Of a DNA stretch of 64,000 nt, positions 33,336 through 41,619 are shown one piece after another. The notes below the pieces were generated by a model, which made no database searches, was not told the DNA's origin, and was given only the letters and a program-made list of their open reading frames with translations. Location of the stretch: contig CAVSLN010000004.1 in assembly GCA_963728855.1 (NCBI GenBank), positions 124,001-188,000 on the forward strand. The letters are read 5' to 3'. Within the stretch, counting starts at the first letter, position 1. Every line of letters starts with the position of its first letter. This stretch comes from AC-43 sp963728855 (GTDB lineage Bacteria; Actinomycetota; Actinomycetes; Mycobacteriales; Micromonosporaceae). The position numbers and the translations under genes are program-made.

Positions 33336-35156
33336 TCATCCGGTGAGTCTTCGGATCCAGTCCTGGTCCACCCGCGCCTGGACGCGGCTGATGGTGCGGA
33401 AGGACTCCCGGAGGTGACGGCGGGTGTGTGTGTCGAGATCCCTGGGCGCGATGAAGGTCTCCGGCTCGCGGCCGGATCGGACGGCGGCGACCTCGTGGTC
33501 GAGCAGCAGGGAGTAGATGCTTTCGTACCCGCCGGCGAGGCTCTGCCCTTCGTCACCGGTCAGCAGGCCGGCGGCGACGCCCCGGTGCAGCCGTTGCGGG
33601 GTCGTGCCGTGTGGCTCTCCGGTCGCGACGGCGATCCAGCGTCCGAGCGCGACGACGGGCGCGAGCCCGCCGGCTTTGAGATCGAGCTGACCACGGTGTT
33701 CGCCGGTGTGGTGCACGATGAAGTCGCGCACGAAGCCGGTCGGTGGACGCCATGCCAGGGCCTCATCGAGGAGTGCGCGAAGAAACTGGCTGGTGCGGGT
33801 ATGTGAGCGGATCGAGTCGGTGAGGTGCAGGCCGAAGGGCACGTCGGTCAGCGGCCGGCTGTCGGCGACCATGGCCGACAGGAGCAGCGCACCCTCGCCG
33901 CTCGGATCGCACATCCAGTCGCGCGCGGCCGTTGCCCATGCCGACTGGGACCGGCTGAACAGCGGGTTGTCGGCGTTGGCTCCGTGGGGACAGGGCTTCA
34001 GCCCACAGCGTCGCAGATCGTTCAGTACGTCGCCGGCGAAGGCCCGGGCACGGTCGGCCGGGTCGGGTGCTGACCCGCGAGGATCCGCCCAGATGAGTGC
34101 GGTGTCGAGGTCCGAGCGGGGCAGGGGCTCACGCCGGGCCAGCGAGCCGAGAAGCACCCACGAGTGGCGTACGTCGGCAAGGTGGGGGTTGGGCCGCAGC
34201 GCGATGGCCCGTCGTACGGCGGCATCGACGATGGCCGCGTGCAGCGCACCGATGTGGGGTGCGGGCACCGCGCTGTCGTGCAGCGCGACGAGCGTGTCCC
34301 GCAGCAACCCGCATGCCTCGGCCAGGGCCGGGGCGGTGTCCGCGCTCTCGATGGCCGACCGGATCAGCAGCGGGTCGCGTACCTCGACCCGGGCGAGGTC
34401 GACCACGCGTACCACCCCGACCGGTTCACCGGCCTGGTCGGTGACCACGAGGTGGTGCACGCCGTGTTCGACCATCTGCACCAGCCCGGCCGCCTGGGTG
34501 GCGTGGTCCGCTATCGTCAGGGCCGGTACGGTCGCGAGCACCCGGATGGGAGCGTCCAGGGCGATGTCGCCGGTGGCCACCCGCTGCCGGAAGTCGTGGT
34601 CGGTCACGATACCGAGTCCGGCTGCGGTACGCACCAAGGCGCAGGAATGCCCGGCCGCCCCGATCTCCCGTGCGACGTCACGGATCGGATCCTCAGCCCG
34701 GCACCAGACGATCGGACGCGCGACGTCCTTCAGGGACGTGGTCGAACTTCGCAACGGGCCGGTGCCGAGGAGAATCGCCGGCCGCGGGAGCGACCTGATC
34801 CGGGTGAAGCTGAGCCGTTGCGGGTGGGTCAGATAGTCACGGGGGTCCGGCAGGCGCAGGCACAGGCTCTCCTCCTGCGCCCGGACCAGTGCCCCGTGCG
34901 GTAGGTGCGACAGCAGCGAGATGTGCCCGGCGGTGTCGCCCGGCCCGAGCAGGTCGACGACGCGACCCTTGTCGAGTACCTCCAGCGCCCCGGTGCGGAT
35001 GACCCACAGGTGGTCCAGTTGCTCGTCCTCGTGGACGACCACCGCGCCAGGCGCGAAGAACTCGACCTCCACGTGCGCGACGAGGCGCGCGAGGTCATCG
35101 GCGTCCAGCGCGTCGAACGGCGGCTGACCGCTCAGGAAATCGGCGAACTCCTTCAT
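33336..35156 (-). CDS. cNMP-binding, CBS and DUF294 nucleotidyltransferase signalling protein
   Basis: 606 aa; ATG 35156 chosen over a start 72 bases upstream because GGGAG lies nine bases before it. Residues about 15-125 form a cyclic-nucleotide-binding barrel ('FFAPGAVVVHEDEQLDHLWVIRTGALEVL', 'LLGPGDTAGHISLL'). A CBS pair follows ('IRDVAREIGAAGHSCALVRTAAGLGIVTDHD'; 'VEHGVHHLVVTDQAGEPVGVVRVVDL'). The C-terminal DUF294 nucleotidyltransferase-like domain has 'WVLLGSLARREPLPRSDLDTALIW' (G-S...DxD) and 'FGLHLTD'. GlnD-like architecture; ligand unknown. Divergent from the hydrogenase operon, with one box between. Confidence 0.88.
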   Translation of the reverse strand: MKEFADFLSGQPPFDALDADDLARLVAHVEVEFFAPGAVVVHEDEQLDHLWVIRTGALEVLDKGRVVDLLGPGDTAGHISLLSHLPHGALVRAQEESLCLRLPDPRDYLTHPQRLSFTRIRSLPRPAILLGTGPLRSSTTSLKDVARPIVWCRAEDPIRDVAREIGAAGHSCALVRTAAGLGIVTDHDFRQRVATGDIALDAPIRVLATVPALTIADHATQAAGLVQMVEHGVHHLVVTDQAGEPVGVVRVVDLARVEVRDPLLIRSAIESADTAPALAEACGLLRDTLVALHDSAVPAPHIGALHAAIVDAAVRRAIALRPNPHLADVRHSWVLLGSLARREPLPRSDLDTALIWADPRGSAPDPADRARAFAGDVLNDLRRCGLKPCPHGANADNPLFSRSQSAWATAARDWMCDPSGEGALLLSAMVADSRPLTDVPFGLHLTDSIRSHTRTSQFLRALLDEALAWRPPTGFVRDFIVHHTGEHRGQLDLKAGGLAPVVALGRWIAVATGEPHGTTPQRLHRGVAAGLLTGDEGQSLAGGYESIYSLLLDHEVAAVRSGREPETFIAPRDLDTHTRRHLRESFRTISRVQARVDQDWIRRLTG

Positions 35157-35260
35157 ACCAACCAGCTCCCAGTCCCGTTGGTGGAGATCCTTGCGCGGAC
35201 CGTGCGTCGTGTCGAGTGAAGAACCCACCGGCGTCCGAGCCCGCCTGGCCCGGTCAGGCC

Positions 35261-35274
35261 GGGACCTTCGCCTC
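35261..35274. promoter_or_regulatory. DevR/DosR-like box (GGGACCTTCGCCTC)
   Basis: 66 bases upstream of the first hydrogenase gene and pointing toward it; the divergent signalling gene starts at 35156. Confidence 0.6.
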
Positions 35275-35339
35275 TACGGCTCGTCGTACGCCTGTCGGAC
35301 AGTGGGGGTGGACGGTGTGCGACGAGCGAGGAGGGCGCG

Positions 35340-36455
35340 ATGACCGCGACGGTGCCACGGGTGCTGCGCTCGCTGCGTCCGCTGGTGGATACCTTGCTGG
35401 CACAGGGTTTCCGGGTGGTCGGGCCGACCGTACGGGACGGCGCGATCGTGCTTGCCGAGCTGGACTCGGCCGACGCGCTGCCGTACGGGTGGGGCGTCAC
35501 CGCCGGACCGGGCCGATACCGGCTGCGCCAGCGGGAGGACGCGGCAGCGTTCGGGCACGCCGCCGGACCCCAGTCCTGGAAGGCGTTCCTGCACCCGCCG
35601 CGCAGTCCACTGTGGACAGTAGAGCGGGACGGGTTCGTCGTGACGGAAGCCGCCGAAGAGCCGGTGCGCTACGCGTTCCTCGGCGTACGGGCCTGCGACC
35701 TGCACGCGATCGGCATCCAGGACAGGGTTCTGGGACAGCCCGACGGCGGGTACGCCCGCCGCCGCGCGGGCGCCTTCATCGTCGCCGTCTCCTGTACCGA
35801 GCCGGCCGACACCTGCTTCTGCGCCTCGGTCGGCTGCGGCCCCGGCCTGGACTCGACCGGTGCCTACGATCTCGCGCTCACCGAGCTGGCCGACGGCTCC
35901 GACGTGTGCTATGTGGCGCTCGCCGGCACCCCCGCCGGGCAGGCGCTCCTCGACGGGCTGCCCACGGACGAGGCCGAGCCGGAGACGGTGGCCGCGGCCC
36001 GGGCCGCGGTCGAGGACGCGGCCGGCCGGATGCCCCGCTCGCTGCCCGAGGCCGATCTGCACGAACTGCTGGCCGGCTCGTACGACGCGGCCCGCTGGGA
36101 CGACGTGGCCGACCGTTGCCTGTCGTGCGGCAACTGCACGATGGTCTGCCCCACCTGCTTCTGCACCACCGTCGAGGACGTCACCGACGTCACCGGTACG
36201 CACGCCGAGCGCTGGCTGCGCTGGGACTCCTGCTTCGACCTCGACTTCACCTACCTGCACGGCGGCGGGTCGGTACGCGCGTCCACGCGCAGCCGGTACC
36301 GCCAGTGGCTGACCCACAAGCTGGGCACCTGGCACGACCAGTTCGGCGAGTCCGGCTGTGTGGGCTGTGGCCGGTGCATCGCCTGGTGCCCGGTCGGCAT
36401 CGATATCACCGCGGAGGTGGCCGCGCTGGCCGGCGAGCGGGGAGAGGAATCCTGA
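35340..36455 (+). CDS. hyhB: group 3b [NiFe] hydrogenase beta subunit (iron-sulfur)
   Basis: 371 aa from ATG 35340 with GAGGAGGG six bases upstream. Cysteine motifs: 'CFCASVGCGPGLD' mid-protein, 'CLSCGNCTMVCPTCFCTTV' and 'CVGCGRCIAWCPVGID' near the C-terminus, as in the beta subunit of cytosolic sulfhydrogenases. 'VRYAFLGVRACDLHAIGIQD' is a family block. It relays electrons between the hydrogenase dimer and the flavin subunit. The TGA overlaps the next ATG. Confidence 0.9.
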   Translation: MTATVPRVLRSLRPLVDTLLAQGFRVVGPTVRDGAIVLAELDSADALPYGWGVTAGPGRYRLRQREDAAAFGHAAGPQSWKAFLHPPRSPLWTVERDGFVVTEAAEEPVRYAFLGVRACDLHAIGIQDRVLGQPDGGYARRRAGAFIVAVSCTEPADTCFCASVGCGPGLDSTGAYDLALTELADGSDVCYVALAGTPAGQALLDGLPTDEAEPETVAAARAAVEDAAGRMPRSLPEADLHELLAGSYDAARWDDVADRCLSCGNCTMVCPTCFCTTVEDVTDVTGTHAERWLRWDSCFDLDFTYLHGGGSVRASTRSRYRQWLTHKLGTWHDQFGESGCVGCGRCIAWCPVGIDITAEVAALAGERGEES

Positions 36456-36919
36456 TGGACACGGCATACGACCTGCTGGCCACGCAGCCGTTCCTGGGCG
36501 GGCTGACCGCGGCGCAGCTGGACAAGCTCTCGTTCTGGTCCAAGCGCACGGTGTTCCACGCCGGGACCAGGCTGTTCCAGGAAGGCCACCGCGCGGACCG
36601 GTTCTGGCTGATCCGCGAGGGGCACGTCACGCTCGACACGCATGTGCCGGGGCAGGGCGACGTCATCGTGGAGACGCTCGGTCCGGGCGCGGTGCTCGGC
36701 TGGTCCTGGCTGTTCCCGCCGTACCGCTGGCACTTCTCGGCCAGCGCGGTGGAGACCACGCTGGCCATCGAGCTGGACGGTCCGGGCGTGCGCGAGCTGT
36801 GCGAGCACGACAAGGAGCTGGGGTACCTGCTGGTGCACCGGTTCATGGCGGTCGTCGTGGACCGGCTGCAGAACACCCGGCTGCGCCTGCTGGACCTCTA
36901 CAAGGAGCCGTCGGCATGA
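36455..36919 (+). CDS. cyclic-nucleotide-binding protein in the hydrogenase operon
   Basis: 154 aa from ATG 36455, overlapping the hyhB stop. One cNMP-binding barrel: 'HAGTRLFQEGHRADRFWLIREGHVTLD', 'ETLGPGAVLGWSWLFPPYRWHFSASAVETTLAIELDG', then a helical tail 'LVHRFMAVVVDRLQNTRLRLLDLY'. There is no DNA-binding domain, so it is not a CRP/FNR activator. A stand-alone cNMP sensor inserted between hydrogenase subunits suggests post-translational control of the enzyme or of its flavin partner, perhaps by cAMP. The 'ETLGPGAVLGWSW' phosphate-binding cassette is divergent. Confidence 0.85.
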   Translation: MDTAYDLLATQPFLGGLTAAQLDKLSFWSKRTVFHAGTRLFQEGHRADRFWLIREGHVTLDTHVPGQGDVIVETLGPGAVLGWSWLFPPYRWHFSASAVETTLAIELDGPGVRELCEHDKELGYLLVHRFMAVVVDRLQNTRLRLLDLYKEPSA

Positions 36920-37722
36920 CCATGACTCCGGTGCGCTACCGGGTGGACAGCCGCCGGGTGGAGACCGCCAACACGGTGACCCTGGTGCTCATGCCGGTCG
37001 ACGCGCCGATCCGCACCCCGCGGCCCGGGCAGTTCACCATGGTGTACGCGTTCGGCGTCGGCGAGGTGCCGATCTCGGTCAGCGGCCACGAGGGTAGCGC
37101 CGGGATCGTGCACACGCTGCGCTCGGTGGGCGCGGTCACCCGGGCACTGTCCACAGTGGAGTGCGGCGCGGTGCTCGGCGTGCGGGGGCCGTACGGCACG
37201 GACTGGGGGCTGCCGGCGGGCGGGGACCTCGTCGTCATGGCCGGCGGGATCGGACTTGCCCCGCTGCGGCCGGTGGTCCGGCACGCGGTCGAGCACCGGG
37301 AGCGGTACGGGACGGTGGCGGTGCTCATCGGTGCCCGTACCCCCGCGGATCTGCTCTACCCCGACGAGTACGACGTCTGGCGCGCGGCCGGCATCGAGGT
37401 CCAGGTGACCGTGGACCGGGCGGACGCCGGCTGGACCGGCCACGTCGGCGTGGTCACCACCGTCCTCGACGGCCTCGGCGTGGACCCGGCCGTGACCACC
37501 GCGTTCGTGTGCGGCCCCGAGGTGATGATGCGCTTCGCCGCCCGGGCCCTCGTCGATCGAGGTGTCCCGGCCGCTGCCGTCCGGGTCTCGCTGGAACGCA
37601 ACATGCGCTGCGGGGACGCGCTGTGCGGGCACTGCCAGCTCGGTCCGCTGCTGGTCTGCCGGGACGGTCCGGTGGTCGGGTACGACCGGGCCGCGCCGCT
37701 GATGGCCGTGAAGGAGCTGTGA
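36916..37722 (+). CDS. hyhG: group 3b hydrogenase gamma subunit (FAD/NAD(P)H reductase)
   Basis: 268 aa from ATG 36916. Ferredoxin reductase fold: 'RPGQFTMVYAFGVGEVPISVSG' is the FAD site, 'VVMAGGIGLAPLRPVV' the nucleotide phosphate loop and 'FVCGPEVMMRFAARAL' the NAD(P) end. The last 40 residues carry a [2Fe-2S] set 'NMRCGDALCGHCQLGPLLVCRDGPVV'. It couples H2 oxidation to NAD(P)+ reduction or the reverse. Overlaps neighbours by 4 bases and 1 base, so the subunits are made together. Confidence 0.92.
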   Translation: MTMTPVRYRVDSRRVETANTVTLVLMPVDAPIRTPRPGQFTMVYAFGVGEVPISVSGHEGSAGIVHTLRSVGAVTRALSTVECGAVLGVRGPYGTDWGLPAGGDLVVMAGGIGLAPLRPVVRHAVEHRERYGTVAVLIGARTPADLLYPDEYDVWRAAGIEVQVTVDRADAGWTGHVGVVTTVLDGLGVDPAVTTAFVCGPEVMMRFAARALVDRGVPAAAVRVSLERNMRCGDALCGHCQLGPLLVCRDGPVVGYDRAAPLMAVKEL

Positions 37723-38513
37723 TGGGTACGGGCGCCCCGCCGACGCTCGCCGTGTGGAAGTTCGCCTCCTGCGACGGGTGCCAGCTGTCGCTGCTCGACT
37801 GCGAGGACGAGCTGCTGGCGTTGGCCGGGCAGGTACGGATCGCGCACTTCCCGGAGGCGTCCCGGGCGAGCGTCGCCGGTCCGTACGACATCTCGCTCGT
37901 CGAGGGCTCGGTCACCACGCCCGGCGACGTCGAGCGGATCCACCGGATCCGGGCCCAGTCCGGGCTGCTGGTCGCGATCGGCGCGTGCGCTACCGCCGGC
38001 GGGATCCAGGCGCTGCGCAACTTCGCCGACGTCGACGCGTTCCGCTCCATCGTGTACGCGCGCCCCGACTATCTGTCCACATTGGACACTTCTACGCCGG
38101 CTTCCGCACACGTACCGGTGGACCTGGAGCTCGTCGGCTGCCCGATCGACCGGCGGCAGCTGCTGAACACCCTCGCCGCGCTGCTCGTCGGCCGCAAGCC
38201 GGACCTGCCCGGGCACAGCGTGTGCTTCGAGTGCAAGGCGCGCGGCACGGTCTGCGTGACGGTCGCGCACGGCACCCCATGCCTGGGGCCGGTGACCCGG
38301 GCCGGCTGCGGCGCGCTGTGCCCCGCGTACGGCCGCGGCTGCTACGGCTGCTTCGGTCCCGCCGCCGTGCTCAACGCGCCCGCGCTCGTCGCCCGGCTGC
38401 GCGAGCTCGGACTGTCCGAAGTGGACATCGACCGGGTGTTCCGGACGTTCAACGCCGGGGAACCCGCGTTCGCGGCCGCCGTCTCGGGTCCCGCCACAGG
38501 AGGGTCGTCATGA
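37722..38513 (+). CDS. hyhS: group 3b [NiFe] hydrogenase small (delta) subunit
   Basis: 263 aa from ATG 37722 (TGATG overlap). Cluster ligands: 'FASCDGCQLSLLD', 'AIGACATAGGIQALRN', 'VGCPIDRRQLLNTLAALLVGRKP', 'CFECKARGTVC' and 'CLGPVTRAGCGALCPAYGRGCYGCFGP'. These hold the proximal, medial and distal iron-sulfur clusters. No Tat signal, so the enzyme is cytosolic. Forms the H2-active dimer with HyhL. Confidence 0.95.
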   Translation: MGTGAPPTLAVWKFASCDGCQLSLLDCEDELLALAGQVRIAHFPEASRASVAGPYDISLVEGSVTTPGDVERIHRIRAQSGLLVAIGACATAGGIQALRNFADVDAFRSIVYARPDYLSTLDTSTPASAHVPVDLELVGCPIDRRQLLNTLAALLVGRKPDLPGHSVCFECKARGTVCVTVAHGTPCLGPVTRAGCGALCPAYGRGCYGCFGPAAVLNAPALVARLRELGLSEVDIDRVFRTFNAGEPAFAAAVSGPATGGSS

Positions 38514-39856
38514 CGCACCGCAGCGACCGGTCGTTGAGCGTCGCCGGGCTGGCCCGCGTCGAGGGCGAGGGCGCGATGCACGTACGCGTGGAGGGCGGCG
38601 AGGTATCCGAGGTACAGCTGGAGATCTACGAGCCGCCGCGGTTCTTCGAAGGGCTGCTCGTCGGGCGCGGGTACACCGAGCCGCCGGACATCACCGCGCG
38701 GATCTGCGGGATCTGCCCGGTGGCGTACCAGATGTCGTCGTGCCAGGCGATCGAGGACGCCTGCGGTGTCGAGGTCACCGGCGCGCTGGCCGATCTGCGC
38801 CGGCTGCTCTACTGCGGCGAGTGGATCGAGAGCCACGCCCTGCACATCTACCTGCTACACGCGCCGGACTTCCTCGGGTACGAGGGCGCCGTCGAGATGG
38901 CCCGGGACCACCGACCGGTGGTGGAGCGGGGGCTGTCGCTCAAGAAGGCCGGCAACGAGCTGCTGACCGTGCTCGGCGGCCGGGCCATCCACCCGGTCAA
39001 CGTGAAGGTCGGCGGGTTCTACCGGGTGCCGGCCGCGGCCGAGCTGGCCGCGCTGGTACCGGTCCTGCGCCGGGCGCTCGACGACGCGCTGTCCACAGTG
39101 GACTTCGTGGCCGGATTCGAGTTCCCCGACTTCCACCACGACCACGAGCTGCTCGCGCTCGTCGAGCCCGGCCGCTACGCCATCGAGTCCGGTACCCCCA
39201 CCACCGACCGGGGACTGCGTTTTCCGGTGCGCGCTTTCGAGGAGCACGTCATCGAGGAGCAGGTCCGCCACTCCACCGCGCTGCACGCGCACCTGGCCGG
39301 TCGGGGCCGGTACCTGACCGGGCCGACCGCCCGGTACGCGCTCAGCCACCAGTGGCTGTCCCCGTTGGCAGCGCAGGCCGCCCGGGCGGCCGGGCTCGGT
39401 ACCGACTGCCGCAACCCGTTCCGCAGCATCCTCGTCCGGGCCGTCGAGCTGGTGTACGCGGTCGAGGAGGCGCTGCGCCTCATCGAGGCATACGAGCCGC
39501 CTACCGCGCCGGCTGTGCCGGTGCCGCCCCGCGCAGGGACCGGCTACGGCGCCACCGAGGCCCCGCGCGGCGTGCTGTTCCACCGGTACGCGGTGACCTC
39601 CGACGGCAGCATCGCCAGCGCCCGCGTCGTCCCGCCGACCGCCCAGAACCAGGCGTGCATCGAGGACGACCTGCGCCGGTTCGTCAGCGCCCGGCTGGAG
39701 CTGTCCGACCACCAGCTCACCCACGACTGCGAGCAGGCCATCCGCAACTACGACCCGTGCATCTCCTGCGCCACCCACTTCCTCGACCTCACCGTCGACC
39801 GAAGAACGCCGCCTTGCTGGTCCAGCCCAAGTGCTGGCCCACGAAGCGCGCCATGA
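38510..39856 (+). CDS. hyhL: group 3b [NiFe] hydrogenase large (alpha) subunit
   Basis: 448 aa from ATG 38510 with AGGAGGG. N-terminal active-site motif 'ARICGICPVAYQMSSCQAIED' gives the first Cys pair. The C-terminal motif 'YDPCISCATHFLDLTVDR' gives the second (DPCxxCxxH), where the nickel-dependent protease cuts after His. The tail after it (RTPPCWSSPSAGPRSAP) is the removable extension; the stop overlaps the protease ATG (ATGA), so the extension is real and not a read-through. All four Ni-Fe cysteines are present, so a working active site is predicted if the Hyp maturation genes exist elsewhere. Confidence 0.95.
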   Translation: MTHRSDRSLSVAGLARVEGEGAMHVRVEGGEVSEVQLEIYEPPRFFEGLLVGRGYTEPPDITARICGICPVAYQMSSCQAIEDACGVEVTGALADLRRLLYCGEWIESHALHIYLLHAPDFLGYEGAVEMARDHRPVVERGLSLKKAGNELLTVLGGRAIHPVNVKVGGFYRVPAAAELAALVPVLRRALDDALSTVDFVAGFEFPDFHHDHELLALVEPGRYAIESGTPTTDRGLRFPVRAFEEHVIEEQVRHSTALHAHLAGRGRYLTGPTARYALSHQWLSPLAAQAARAAGLGTDCRNPFRSILVRAVELVYAVEEALRLIEAYEPPTAPAVPVPPRAGTGYGATEAPRGVLFHRYAVTSDGSIASARVVPPTAQNQACIEDDLRRFVSARLELSDHQLTHDCEQAIRNYDPCISCATHFLDLTVDRRTPPCWSSPSAGPRSAP

Positions 39857-40350
39857 GCACCGTGGTGATCGGGGTCGGGAACCCCTACCGGTCGGATGAC
39901 GGTGTCGGCCCGGCCGTCGTGGACCTGCTGCGCGGCATGGGGATACCGGAGTGCGTACTCGCCCTGAGCCTGGGCGAGACCACCCATCTGATGGACCTGT
40001 GGGAGGACGCCGACCTGGCGATCATCGTCGATGCGATCCGCGCCGAGCCGGCACACCCCGGCCGGGTACACCGGCTCGTCGTACCGGAGCTCGACACCGG
40101 CCGTACCCGCGCGGCCAGCTCCCACGGGCTCGACCTCGGCGACGCGGTCGAGTTGGCCCGCATCCTCGGCCGGGTACCGGCCCGGCTGATGCTCTACGCG
40201 ATCGAGGTCAGCGCGGTGGGCCTCGGCGAAGGGCTATCGGCACCGGTCGCGGCCGCAGCGGCCCGCGTCGCCGAGGAGATCGCCGCGTCGTTGCCCGAGA
40301 CCATCGGGGTGCAGACCGAGTCTGCGCACGGAGTCGGCACACCCCGGTGA
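39853..40350 (+). CDS. hydrogenase maturation protease
   Basis: 165 aa from ATG 39853, overlapping hyhL. 'VVIGVGNPYRSDDGVGPAVVDLL' is the HycI/HyaD metal-binding start (Asp in SDDG). 'ADLAIIVDAIRAEPAHPGRV' holds the second conserved Asp, and 'SSHGLDLGDAVELARILG' the His of the third motif. It removes the C-terminal extension of HyhL after nickel insertion. Ends the operon; a hairpin follows about 230 bases on. No hypABCDEF genes occur in the window. Confidence 0.92.
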   Translation: MSTVVIGVGNPYRSDDGVGPAVVDLLRGMGIPECVLALSLGETTHLMDLWEDADLAIIVDAIRAEPAHPGRVHRLVVPELDTGRTRAASSHGLDLGDAVELARILGRVPARLMLYAIEVSAVGLGEGLSAPVAAAAARVAEEIAASLPETIGVQTESAHGVGTPR

Positions 40351-40577
40351 GGCCCGGCGGCCCGGACCCCCGTCCCGTTCGGCCCTGCCCCACCCGGTCC
40401 GGCCGGCGGTAGAACGAGAGTGGAGAGCGGCGTCCCGTGCTTCGACCGCGAGGTTGATGAGGACGGTCGGGCTGAGCCGGTGGATCGTGGTGCTCATAAA
40501 GGCACCGGCAGGTCCAGAGCGTTCACGCCCCTAGTCTGGGCCTGGAGGGGACCGGTCGATCAGTGCCGACGGTCCGG

Positions 40578-40602
40578 ACGGGTCCGGTCCATTGGGACCC
40601 GT
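40578..40602. terminator. hairpin between the hydrogenase operon and nitroreductase gene
   Basis: Perfect 8-bp stem ACGGGTCC / GGACCCGT around a 9-base loop, at the tail-to-tail junction of the protease (plus) and the nitroreductase (minus). Confidence 0.5.
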
Positions 40603-41588
40603 CATTCGGGGCCGAGCACGCGGTCGGTGGGTAGGCGGGGGGTCGCGTGCGGGCCGTGGTGTTCGGGGTCGGCTTTGCCCAGCCGTACGACGAGGTGTGG
40701 GAAGCCGAGCCCGGACACCAGTGCGCGCAGCGCCTGCCGGGTCCCCGGTACCTCGATCGGCGCGCTCAGCGGCAGCACCGCGATGCCGAACTCGCTGGCG
40801 GTCAGCCAGCCGGCCGACAGCGCCTGGCCGGCGCGCAGCCAGGCGGGCGGGGTGTCCTCGTCGCTGTAGAGGATGGCGTAGGTCGCGGCGGTGTCGTGCT
40901 CGGCGCTGACCGGCAGGGTGCCGTACCGGCCGAAGTCCCGCTCGGGGACCGTGGTCCGCGGTGTGCTGTCGGGGATGTTCGGGTCGGGTACGCCGCTGCC
41001 GGCCGGGCGGGTGCCGCCGACCCAGTGCGCCACCTCGGCGCGCCATGCCTCGTCGGCGCCCTCCACGGCCTGGGCGTGGGCGACCAGCGCGGCCAGCTCG
41101 ACCACCTGCTCGTGGCGCAGCGCGTGCAGGTACACCCCTTCCGCCTGCACCGCCGTCACGATCGCCCGCAGGCTCGGCTCGTCGACCGGCTCGTCGGTGA
41201 CCGGCCGGCGGTCGGTGTGCCGCAGCGAGATCGTGTGGAACAGGCGCATCGCGGCCGGGGTCACCGGTACCCGCGCGGCGACCCGTAGCTGCGCCAGGTG
41301 CTCCGGGTGCTGCGGCTCCGGGAACGGCCGAACCTCAGGTAGGTAGCCCAGGGCAGCCAGCGCGACCCGGGCGTGGTGCAGGGCGGCTCCGCAGCTGATC
41401 GTCATCATCCGCCCGTCGGGGTCGGTGACCGGCAGCCGGCGGGAGGGCTCGGCCCACAGCTCCAGCGCGCCGGGTCGGGTACGCCAGCGCCACGGCTGGG
41501 TGTTGTGGATCGATGGTGCGCCGCCCGCCACCGCAGCCGCCTTGGCCAGCGCCTCGTCCTCCGGGCGCGGTTCGGTACCCGTCGTCAT
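40602..41588 (-). CDS. Acg-family nitroreductase
   Basis: 328 aa from ATG 41588. 'GAPSIHNTQPWRWR' is the N-terminal FMN-contacting motif, 'MMTISCGAALHHARVALAALGY' and 'LRHTDRRPVTDEPV' follow, and the C-terminal half ends 'LGFPHLVVRLGKADP'. Full length for the family. Putative nitroreductase or flavin-storage protein of the DosR-type response. Last gene of a five-gene minus-strand unit (usp2-usp1-F420 oxidoreductase-nitroreductase-nitroreductase) with gaps of only 21-32 bases, so it should be controlled by the box at 44738. Confidence 0.9.
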   Translation of the reverse strand: MTTGTEPRPEDEALAKAAAVAGGAPSIHNTQPWRWRTRPGALELWAEPSRRLPVTDPDGRMMTISCGAALHHARVALAALGYLPEVRPFPEPQHPEHLAQLRVAARVPVTPAAMRLFHTISLRHTDRRPVTDEPVDEPSLRAIVTAVQAEGVYLHALRHEQVVELAALVAHAQAVEGADEAWRAEVAHWVGGTRPAGSGVPDPNIPDSTPRTTVPERDFGRYGTLPVSAEHDTAATYAILYSDEDTPPAWLRAGQALSAGWLTASEFGIAVLPLSAPIEVPGTRQALRALVSGLGFPHLVVRLGKADPEHHGPHATPRLPTDRVLGPE

Positions 41589-41619
41589 CCCGTTTCCCCT
41601 TCCCGCGTGTGGTAGTCCC

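Noticed and set aside
37754..38509. Fusion of small and large hydrogenase subunits in one frame
   Set aside because: The frame is open upstream of the large-subunit ATG, but the small subunit is encoded in another frame with its own motifs and stop at 38513.
39803..39856. Read-through or frameshift at the end of the hydrogenase large subunit
   Set aside because: The tail after DPCISCATH is expected as the protease-cleaved extension, and its stop codon overlaps the protease start.
40547..40602. Further GGGACC boxes near 40.55-40.60 kb
   Set aside because: The GGGACC words here lie at a tail-to-tail gene junction and form a hairpin; they do not precede a start codon.
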